Part shown: in pieces, positions 41,679 through 48,517 of the stretch
Position numbering within the stretch: the stretch's first letter is position 1
How the letters are laid out: every line of letters starts with the position of its first letter
DNA from: Deferribacteres bacterium
Lineage (GTDB): Bacteria > Zhuqueibacterota > Zhuqueibacteria > Zhuqueibacterales > Geothermadaptataceae
Length of the DNA: 64,000 nucleotides
Direction of reading: 5' to 3'
NCBI GenBank assembly: GCA_020633655.1
Contig: JACKDF010000010.1
Location: 1-64,000, forward strand
Notes under the pieces: model-generated
Databases searched by the model: none
Told to the model about the DNA's origin: nothing
What the model saw: the letters and a program-made list of their open reading frames with translations, nothing else
Made by a program: the position numbers and the translations under genes

Positions 41679-42086
41679 ATGGCAGATTTATTGTACAAGG
41701 ATGAAAGTTATGCTATAATTGGTGCATGTTTTAAGGTTTATAAAGAAATGGGATGTGGCTTCCTGGAAGCAGTTTACCAAGAATGTCTCGAGATTGAATT
41801 TGGAAAACAAAACATCCCGTTCCGGGCGCAATCCGATGTATACATTTATTATTGTGGTGAGGAATTAAAAAAACGCTATCAGCCGGATTTCATTTGCTAT
41901 GATAAAATCATTCTTGAGATCAAAACAGTGAAAAATTTAACCGAAGAACACCATGCACAAGTTCATAATTATCTGCATGCGACGGTATACAAACTTGGCA
42001 TTCTCGCAAACTCTACACACTACCCATTACTTGAACATGAACGAATCATCCTGACAGAAAAAAGTCAAAAATACAAGATGAACTAA
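41679..42086 (+). CDS. GxxExxY family protein (PD-(D/E)XK-like fold)
   Basis: The 135-residue protein carries the family-naming motif in GCGFLEAVYQECLEIEF and a nuclease-like core: RYQPDFICYDKIILEIKTVK (Asp, then E-x-K) and HHAQVHNYLHAT. GxxExxY proteins belong to the PD-(D/E)XK superfamily and have no established function. GGGAGGGG lies just upstream; the second of two adjacent ATGs (41679) has the better spacing. It is unrelated to the export genes around it and is bracketed by copies of a 28-bp repeat, so it looks inserted. Confidence 0.85.
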   Translation: MADLLYKDESYAIIGACFKVYKEMGCGFLEAVYQECLEIEFGKQNIPFRAQSDVYIYYCGEELKKRYQPDFICYDKIILEIKTVKNLTEEHHAQVHNYLHATVYKLGILANSTHYPLLEHERIILTEKSQKYKMN

Positions 42087-42124
42087 AATAGAATATTTAT
42101 AACACAGGTGTATTTCGAAAAAAT

Positions 42125-42152
42125 TTTCGCGTAATTCGCGTATTTAGTGGTT
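42125..42152 (+). repeat. 28-bp repeat, copy 3
   Basis: Same 28-mer as the left arm of the hairpin at 41591-41618 with one A/G difference (CGCGTATTTAG against CGCGTGTTTAG). It ends 7 nt before the ATG of the next ABC ATPase gene, where the ribosome-binding site should be. Confidence 0.75.
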
Positions 42153-42159
42153 GACGAAA

Positions 42160-43074
42160 ATGATAAAAATTGAAAATTTTAGAAAAAATTACGGTGATAT
42201 CCAGGCTGTGCGTGGCATGTGTTTTCACGTTGAAAAAGGCGAGCTCTTTGGGCTTATCGGTCCTGACGGTGCCGGCAAAACTACGCTGATGCGCGCTATA
42301 TGTACATTACTCGTTCCCGACGATGGCGTGATTGAAGTCGATGGCCTGAACGTCCGTGAGCACGTAACAGAAATCCGCAATCTCATCGGTTACATGCCTC
42401 AGCGTTTTTCGCTCTATCAGGATTTAACGGTCGATGAAAACATGCAGTTTTTTGCAGATATTTTTGAAGTACCACAGGATGAACGCGAGCAGCGCAAGAA
42501 AGAACTCTATCGTTTCTCTCACTTAGAAGCGTTTACAAAACGCAAAGCCGGCGCACTTTCCGGCGGGATGAAACAAAAACTCGCGCTCTCCTGCGCCCTC
42601 ATCCACACACCGAAATTACTTGTTCTGGACGAGCCAACTTTCGGCGTTGATCCGGTTTCGCGGCAGGAATTCTGGGAAATTCTCCATGAAATTCAGAAAG
42701 GCGGCACGACGATTCTCGTCTCCACAGCGTATATGGATGAAGCGGATCAGTGCGACCGGATTGGGCTATGCTTCAACGGAGAAATCGTCGGTCTGGATAC
42801 CCCCCAAAAGCTGAAAAATGATTTCAAGTACATGATTTACGAAATTCGAAACGAAAATCTCTACCGGCTACGCGATTTCTTTGCCCGGCATCCGGAAATT
42901 CGTACAACACAATTGTTCGGTGATGCGTTGCACGTCAGCTTCCTCGAAAATCCGACTGAGAGCAACTGGCGGCAATATGAAGATGAATTTGGTGATACCT
43001 TTACAAAACGCAGCCAAATTTCCCCGGATATCGAAGATATTTTTCTCGACTTAATGGAAAATCATAATGGATAA
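42160..43074 (+). CDS. ABC transporter ATPase (first YbhF half)
   Basis: The 304-residue ATPase has Walker A LIGPDGAGKTTLMRAICTLL, Q-loop GYMPQRFSLYQDLTVDENMQ, signature LSGGMKQKLALSCAL, Walker B LLVLDEPTFGVDPVSRQEF and an H-loop-like VSTAYMDEADQCDR (the usual His is replaced by Ala-Tyr). I start at ATG 42160; an in-frame TTG at 42151 lies inside the repeat. No Shine-Dalgarno is left in front of it. It overlaps the next ATPase by 8 nt. Together the two ORFs correspond to the fused two-domain YbhF of E. coli. Confidence 0.92.
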   Translation: MIKIENFRKNYGDIQAVRGMCFHVEKGELFGLIGPDGAGKTTLMRAICTLLVPDDGVIEVDGLNVREHVTEIRNLIGYMPQRFSLYQDLTVDENMQFFADIFEVPQDEREQRKKELYRFSHLEAFTKRKAGALSGGMKQKLALSCALIHTPKLLVLDEPTFGVDPVSRQEFWEILHEIQKGGTTILVSTAYMDEADQCDRIGLCFNGEIVGLDTPQKLKNDFKYMIYEIRNENLYRLRDFFARHPEIRTTQLFGDALHVSFLENPTESNWRQYEDEFGDTFTKRSQISPDIEDIFLDLMENHNG

Positions 43075-43819
43075 TTCACAAATAAGTGTGCGTTCGCACG
43101 AACTCACACGCCGCTTCGGCAAATTTACGGCTGTCGATTCTATCAGTATTGAGGTAAAGCACGGAGAAATTTTTGGTTTTCTCGGCGCGAATGGTGCCGG
43201 GAAAACGACTATGATTCGCATGCTTTGCGGCCTGCTGCAGCCGACTTCAGGAGAAGCTACGGTCGCCGGATTTGATATTTACAAGCAGACAGAACAAATA
43301 AAACGAAATATCGGCTATATGAGTCAGAAATTTTCCTTGTACGAAGACTTAACGATTTCCGAAAATATAGAATTTTATGGCGGTATCTACGGTTTGAAAA
43401 AAGAGCAGATCACCAAACAACGGGACAAACTCATCGGGCAGGTGGGTTTGCAGACCTATACCAACAAATTCACCCGCGATTTACCTCTTGGTTACAAGCA
43501 AAGACTGGCGCTCGGTTGCGCCATGTTGCACAATCCCCCCATCGTATTTCTGGATGAACCGACCTCCGGTGTTGATCCGGAAGCTCGACGGGCCTTTTGG
43601 GAACTGATCTACAACACCGCGGAATCAGGAAAAACTGTATTCGTCACAACCCACTTTATGGATGAAGCAGAATACTGCCACCGTGTTTCGATTATGGATC
43701 AGGGACAACTCATCGCCCTGGATACGCCCTCAGCTTTAAAAAAACAAACTGGAAAAGAATCGATGCAGGATGTATTCGTTTCGTTGCTGAAGTCGCGACG
43801 AAACGGAAATGAGGAATAA
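43067..43819 (+). CDS. ABC transporter ATPase (second YbhF half)
   Basis: The 250-residue ATPase has Walker A FLGANGAGKTTMIRMLCGLL, Q-loop GYMSQKFSLYEDLTISENIE, Walker B IVFLDEPTSGVDPEARRAFW and switch VTTHFMDEAEYCHR with the normal His. Its signature is the variant LPLGYKQRLALGCAM, as is common in one half of such pairs. It starts inside the end of the first ATPase gene (8-nt overlap), so both are made together, probably as a heterodimer. Confidence 0.94.
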   Translation: MDNSQISVRSHELTRRFGKFTAVDSISIEVKHGEIFGFLGANGAGKTTMIRMLCGLLQPTSGEATVAGFDIYKQTEQIKRNIGYMSQKFSLYEDLTISENIEFYGGIYGLKKEQITKQRDKLIGQVGLQTYTNKFTRDLPLGYKQRLALGCAMLHNPPIVFLDEPTSGVDPEARRAFWELIYNTAESGKTVFVTTHFMDEAEYCHRVSIMDQGQLIALDTPSALKKQTGKESMQDVFVSLLKSRRNGNEE

Positions 43820-43832
43820 GGAATAAAGTGTT

Positions 43833-44948
43833 ATGAACAAAACCATAAAACGCATCATCGCCATTGCACGCAAGGAAATGCTGCACATAAAAAATGATCC
43901 CCGCAGCTTATCCATTATTCTGCTGATGCCAGTATTTCAACTCATCATGTTCGGTTACGCCCTGAACACAGAACTGCAATATGTCGACCTCGCGGTGATT
44001 GATTATTCCCACAGCACCGCCTCGCACGATCTGGTGCAGAAATTTACAGGCAGTCCTTTTTTCCATGTTTATCACTACGAAGGGCAGTTTGATAAGCTGG
44101 ACGAACTTTTTCTCAGCCGGGAGGCGCGGGTGGTTCTCCTCATCGGCCAGGATTTTGCCAGTGATTTAGCGACGCAAACACAGAGCTCTGTCCAAATCCT
44201 CATCGATGCAGTTGACCCAAATGCAGCGCATATGATTCGCAATTACTGTTCGCAGGTCATCCAGAATTTTAATGCAGCCAACAATATCTCGCTACCTACG
44301 CCTTTTCAGATTGAAACCAGTGTCTGGTTTAATCCCGATATGAAAAGTGCTTACTTTTTCGTGCCCGGACTGCTCGCGCTGTTGCTCATTATGATTTGTG
44401 CCTTGCTCACCAGTATTACCATCACCCGGGAAAAAGAGCTTGGGACCATGGAGCAAATTCTCGTTTCCCCTGTGCAGCCGCAGGAAATTATTCTCGGTAA
44501 AGTGATCCCCTATGTTTTTATTTCGTTCATTATTGCTGGATTGATTTTATTTATCGGTATCTGGCTTTTCGGTGTGCCATTTGTCGGAAATCTCATATTG
44601 TTGACAATACTCTCCCTCGTTTATGTACTGACAGCTTTGAGTCTCGGTATTCTCATCTCCACAATAACACAAACGCAGCAGGTCGCCATGATGATCGCAC
44701 TGGTCATAACTTTGATGCCGACGGTCATTTTATCGGGATTTATTTTCCCCATCGCATCGATGCCATTGCCCTTGCAGTATCTGGCAAATATCATCCCGGC
44801 GCGCTGGTACCTGACCATCGTTCGCGGAATTATTCTGAAAGGAAACACGTTGCAACAGCTCATCCAACCAACGCTGGTTTTATTGGGAATGACGTTGCTT
44901 TTACTCGCCATAGCCCGGCGGAAATTTAGCGCAAATCTGGAGAAATGA
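43833..44948 (+). CDS. ABC-2 type permease (YbhS-like)
   Basis: The 371-residue membrane protein has an N-terminal helix after RKEMLHIKNDPRSLSIILLM, a large extracytoplasmic domain (about 45-170), and five C-terminal helices with VPGLLALLLIMICALLTSIT, REKELGTMEQILVSPVQPQE and LGKVIPYVFISFIIAGLILF. This is the ABC2_membrane_3 architecture. AAGGAA lies upstream. Its stop overlaps the start of the second permease by 4 nt (ATGA). Confidence 0.92.
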   Translation: MNKTIKRIIAIARKEMLHIKNDPRSLSIILLMPVFQLIMFGYALNTELQYVDLAVIDYSHSTASHDLVQKFTGSPFFHVYHYEGQFDKLDELFLSREARVVLLIGQDFASDLATQTQSSVQILIDAVDPNAAHMIRNYCSQVIQNFNAANNISLPTPFQIETSVWFNPDMKSAYFFVPGLLALLLIMICALLTSITITREKELGTMEQILVSPVQPQEIILGKVIPYVFISFIIAGLILFIGIWLFGVPFVGNLILLTILSLVYVLTALSLGILISTITQTQQVAMMIALVITLMPTVILSGFIFPIASMPLPLQYLANIIPARWYLTIVRGIILKGNTLQQLIQPTLVLLGMTLLLLAIARRKFSANLEK

Positions 44949-46072
44949 TCATGCAGGAAATATGGGTTGTTATGCAAAAGGAATTCCGACAAATTTTCCG
45001 CATCCGGGAGATGATCGCTATCATATTTGTGATGCCACTGATTCAAATGGCTTTGCTGGGGTTCGCAATTAGTACAGAAGTGAAAAACGTCAAACTCGTG
45101 GTTGCAGATCAGGACAACAGCTTTGTCAGCCGGGAACTTGTGCGTGCCTTTACTAAAGTGGAGCAATTTAAACTTGTCGGGCACGTGCAGTCAGAAAAAG
45201 AAATTGATGCCCTTATTCACAATTGGCAGGCGCAACTCGCTTTGGTCGTTCCAAAAAACTTCGGTCGAGACCTACAGCGTGGTTCGATTCCGGAAATACA
45301 GGTTATCGTCGATGGCATGGATGGGCAGACGGCAGGTGTTGCGATGGGTTATGCTGCCGGTGTTCTCAATGACCAATTGCAGAAATTCCTCACCCAGCCA
45401 CAAATGCGGCAACTCCTGCGTGGCGTGCATATGGTGAACATGCAGGAGCGCATGTGGTACAACCCAAATCTCAGTCCGGAGCAATATATGGTACCCGGCA
45501 TTGTTGTGCTGCTTCTCACCATTGTGTCGATGATGCTTTCCGCTATGAGTCTGGTGCGGGAAAAAGAAATCGGCACCCTGGAACAGCTCATGGTGACCCC
45601 CTTGAAAAAACATCAGTTGATCTTCGGTAAAGTCATCCCGTTTTTGATTCTGGCTTTCGTCGAATTCATGGTCGTACTACAAATTGCCCAGTGGATTTTT
45701 CAAATTGAAATGGTTGGCAGCCTACCACTTCTCAGTTTACTTGCACTTCTCTACTTATTCGCGACACTTGGTTTAGGCGTATTTATCTCGACCATAACAA
45801 CGACGCAGCAGCAAGCGATGTTTGTCGCGTGGTTTTTTATGGTTTTTATGATCATTATGGGGGGATTTCTGGTGCCCATCGAAAATATGCCGCCATTTCT
45901 GCAGAAACTCACCTACATTAATCCGATGCGTTATTTCATGTACATGATGCGGGATATTTTTCAAAAAGGTTCGTCGCTGCACTACCTGCTTAAAGATGCC
46001 ATTCCCATGACGGCTTACGGCGTGGTGATTTTCACTGCAAGTGTACTGAAATTTCAGAAACGGGTGAGTTAG
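44945..46072 (+). CDS. ABC-2 type permease (YbhR-like)
   Basis: The 375-residue protein is a paralogue of the preceding permease: QKEFRQIFRIREMIAIIFVM, a long extracytoplasmic loop, then PEQYMVPGIVVLLLTIVSMM, REKEIGTLEQLMVTPLKKHQ and FGKVIPFLILAFVEFMVVLQ. The two permeases probably form a heterodimer energised by the two ATPases and joined to HlyD and TolC, exporting drugs or other toxic compounds from the cell. It is the last gene of the operon; no terminator hairpin was seen in the 3 nt before the next gene. Confidence 0.92.
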   Translation: MIMQEIWVVMQKEFRQIFRIREMIAIIFVMPLIQMALLGFAISTEVKNVKLVVADQDNSFVSRELVRAFTKVEQFKLVGHVQSEKEIDALIHNWQAQLALVVPKNFGRDLQRGSIPEIQVIVDGMDGQTAGVAMGYAAGVLNDQLQKFLTQPQMRQLLRGVHMVNMQERMWYNPNLSPEQYMVPGIVVLLLTIVSMMLSAMSLVREKEIGTLEQLMVTPLKKHQLIFGKVIPFLILAFVEFMVVLQIAQWIFQIEMVGSLPLLSLLALLYLFATLGLGVFISTITTTQQQAMFVAWFFMVFMIIMGGFLVPIENMPPFLQKLTYINPMRYFMYMMRDIFQKGSSLHYLLKDAIPMTAYGVVIFTASVLKFQKRVS

Positions 46073-46075
46073 GAT

Positions 46076-46837
46076 CTAGCGAAATGAATGCCCTTGTCCA
46101 TTGACACATGATTTCGGCCCTTTACCAACCTTCATTCCACATTTTGGGCAATAAGCATCTTCATCAAACCATTTGAAACTATGCGAGTTGTGTATAGCAC
46201 AATCAGTATATTCGCCTTCTGCTGCTCCACAATGCGCACAAAACAGAAATTTTACTTTATCTTGATTAGTGCTTGTTTGATTTTTTGTTCCTCTTTCTAT
46301 AGAAAATTTAATAATTTTATATTTATATAAAAAATAAATAGATAGTGCAGGTATAAATGAAATAGATAGTCTTGAAATTAGCTCAATAGTGAATTCAGGC
46401 TTAATTATTATTTTATATATATTTTTAATATTAATAATTAATTTTTCTGATTCATAAAAAGGATAGTGATCAATAAAAATATCTGCTGAAAAAGTTAAAG
46501 CAAATGTTATTGTTAAAGAAATAGATATGATTATTGAATACACAAAATTAAGACCAGAAATTCTTTTTTTACTAAGCGAAATTTTATATGATAATGTTCC
46601 AACTATATATTTTATCAAATATATAGGAAAATCATATTCATTAGAAATTTGAGGTAGTGTCCTAGAAAAGATTATTGGTATGTTATAATATAGTGATAAT
46701 AAATAATTAATCAGTTCGCAATACAAAAAAGTGGCCAAACACAGAAGATAAATGCGAAGAATTATTTTATCATCATGTTGAGTATTTATGAATGGAAGGA
46801 AGACAATTGTTAAAATTCCAACAATGATATATTGCAT
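46076..46837 (-). CDS. AT-rich membrane protein with two C-terminal zinc ribbons
   Basis: The 253-residue protein has about five hydrophobic helices (residues 1-180, rich in Ile, Tyr, Lys and Asn) and a soluble tail with two similar cysteine modules: CAHCGAAEGEYTDC then HNSHSF, and CPKCGMKVGKGPKSC then GQGHSF. Each has CxxCG, a third Cys 10-11 residues later and a closing HSF, so each can bind a metal. I do not know this family. Base composition is much richer in AT than the neighbouring genes, which suggests acquisition. It is convergent with the export operon and 293 nt from the next minus-strand gene. Confidence 0.65.
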   Translation of the reverse strand: MQYIIVGILTIVFLPFINTQHDDKIILRIYLLCLATFLYCELINYLLSLYYNIPIIFSRTLPQISNEYDFPIYLIKYIVGTLSYKISLSKKRISGLNFVYSIIISISLTITFALTFSADIFIDHYPFYESEKLIINIKNIYKIIIKPEFTIELISRLSISFIPALSIYFLYKYKIIKFSIERGTKNQTSTNQDKVKFLFCAHCGAAEGEYTDCAIHNSHSFKWFDEDAYCPKCGMKVGKGPKSCVNGQGHSFR

Positions 46838-47130
46838 ATTACATCAATCTAATAAATTTAGAATAGAATTAAATACTCGTTTTTATGTATACTTTGTCAA
46901 AGTATTAGTAGTAATTTATTTGAGTGAATGGTGCAATCAGTTGTGGTTTCCCTTGTCGATAATATATTCATAATTAAGATATTAAGCAATGCAAAAAGTA
47001 TTTCAAGAAGAATAAATGTAAAAGAGCGGCCTTACCGATTTTTGTTATTTTTCTTGGATGAATATATCCAGAGTCACAAATACATAACGCACTTGTGTTT
47101 TTTTAAACGAAATAAAGTAGTAGAACATTC

Positions 47131-47964
47131 TTACCTTCCAAGGATCAACAAAGCATTCGCCACGGGGCGCTCCCCGGTTTTATCACTGGGGAAATTGACA
47201 ACGCCTTTATCCCGCAACCACATTGTTGTTGAGCCGCCTCCATCCAGGTTTATGGCATCGATGCAGCCAATATCCAGTAAAAATTTTTGCAGCTCAGGCA
47301 AACTCATACCAGCAGCCTGCTCACTGCGGCCATCCACAGTGATAAAGGCGATAGTCTCCTCACTCTCGCACAAACATGTCCGTGGATGACGGTTGTTCGA
47401 AAATTTCATTTGTGGTAATTTTTGTCTTTTTGAATCCCGCAGTAGCAATGGTCCGGTTACTAAAACCGCCGACTCGGCATGGGATGATTCATAGACTTTT
47501 TCAGCTTTAACTGGCTCCAGACTAATCTCAAAGTTACCGATGACGACGATCGCTCCGGTCATAATACTGTCTTCAATTCCCCATTTTAATTCCGGATTCC
47601 TCCGCCGACTGACAACGGAATCCTGCACTTCGAAGTACGTGACATTGCCACCACTATCCATATTAAAAAAGCCGCCGTTAATCGCTGCAAGCGCATTGGC
47701 ATTTTGAGCAAAATTGCTCGTTGGTTTTGAAATAGAATTATTGTAAGCGAACTCGATTTTAAATCGAGCACCTGCTTCTTTTGAAAGGGTTAACACACTA
47801 ATTATCTGTTTGCTTTCAAAGAGTGTGTCCGTTTTAATTTGCACAAATCCCAATGAATCCGGGGCGGTGTCCTTAATCTGATCGATGTAACGATCACTCT
47901 TTTCACAGTGGAAAAATACCAGCGGAAGCAACAACAACAGCACCAGAACTTGTTTTCTTAACAT
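47131..47964 (-). CDS. Phosphodiester glycosidase (NAGPA-domain) lipoprotein
   Basis: The 277-residue protein starts with a lipoprotein signal (MLRKQVLVLLLLLPLVFFHC). The NAGPA/DUF2233 fold shows LAAINGGFFNMDSGGNVTYF, TGPLLL, RHPRTCLCESEETIAFITVD, SLPELQKFLLDIGCIDAINL and DGGGSTTMW. Family members remove phosphodiester-linked sugars, as in the uncovering enzyme, or act on exopolysaccharide. The start at 47964 gives the best signal peptide; a GTG 15 nt upstream is possible. It seems monocistronic. Confidence 0.85.
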   Translation of the reverse strand: MLRKQVLVLLLLLPLVFFHCEKSDRYIDQIKDTAPDSLGFVQIKTDTLFESKQIISVLTLSKEAGARFKIEFAYNNSISKPTSNFAQNANALAAINGGFFNMDSGGNVTYFEVQDSVVSRRRNPELKWGIEDSIMTGAIVVIGNFEISLEPVKAEKVYESSHAESAVLVTGPLLLRDSKRQKLPQMKFSNNRHPRTCLCESEETIAFITVDGRSEQAAGMSLPELQKFLLDIGCIDAINLDGGGSTTMWLRDKGVVNFPSDKTGERPVANALLILGR

Positions 47965-48013
47965 GACTGTACCCTGCACTTAATTAGAGTTCATCGGGAA
48001 ACACCTTATTTTT

Positions 48014-48100
48014 CGTCATTCTGTCATGCTTTAAGACGGAATCCATTTCTGTTGGTCTCAATCAATTATGGATTCCGGATAAAAGCATTCCGGAATGACG
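48014..48100. repeat. Imperfect inverted repeat, GTCATTC...GAATGAC type
   Basis: CGTCATTC at 48014 and GAATGACG ending at 48100 bound an element whose arms of about 33 nt match at roughly three of four positions, including GGAATCCAT and ATGGATTCC towards the centre. Elements of this shape are common dispersed hairpins in environmental bacteria. Confidence 0.5.
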
Positions 48101-48257
48101 CCCTGCCAGACGGTCTCCGATTTGATAATCAGATGATAATCTTGACGCATGTCAATAGAAATTTAAAAATTTCTTCATTTAAAATGAGAAAAATATTATT
48201 CGTTGCACACCTGATATTTTCTCTCTATTTTACAAACAGTTAACCCGTTGTGTATCT

Positions 48258-48467
48258 GGTTATCAAATTTGCTCTGCTTGGCGTAAACCCACCCTTGATA
48301 TGTGAAAAATGCTTCGCTTTTTTCGCATATCGTCCCCTCCCAGGAGGGGAATTAAATATCGCCTCAGACCCAATCTCCTCTCGGGAGGGGACGACGGATG
48401 CGACCGGCGAAGCCGATGAGCAGCTGTCAGGGGTGGGTTTACATATTGCTGAGCAAAATTGATAACC
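48258..48467. repeat. 210-bp nested palindromic element
   Basis: Three successive arm pairs fold the whole segment: GGTTATCAAATTTGCTC (48258-48274) with 48451-48467 (one mismatch), GTAAACCCACCCTTGA (48283-48298) with 48427-48442 (one mismatch), and TCGTCCCCTCCC (48330-48341) with GGGAGGGGACGA (48383-48394, perfect). A local hairpin TCCCCTCC-CA-GGAGGGGA (48333-48350) competes with the last pair. It has no coding capacity. Confidence 0.65.
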
Positions 48468-48517
48468 TGAATCATCCCTAACAACCTATTTTTGTCAATT
48501 TGCTTGGTCAAGTCCAA

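Larger units (their letters stand above)
47965..48517. other. Intergenic region with two palindromic elements
   Basis: About 550 nt without a gene, between divergent transcription units. It is largely filled by an imperfect inverted repeat (48014-48100) and a 210-bp nested palindrome (48258-48467). Confidence 0.5.

Noticed and set aside
46928..47389. Plus-strand gene of 153 codons
   Set aside because: It runs antisense into the well-supported phosphodiester glycosidase gene and has no protein-like pattern.
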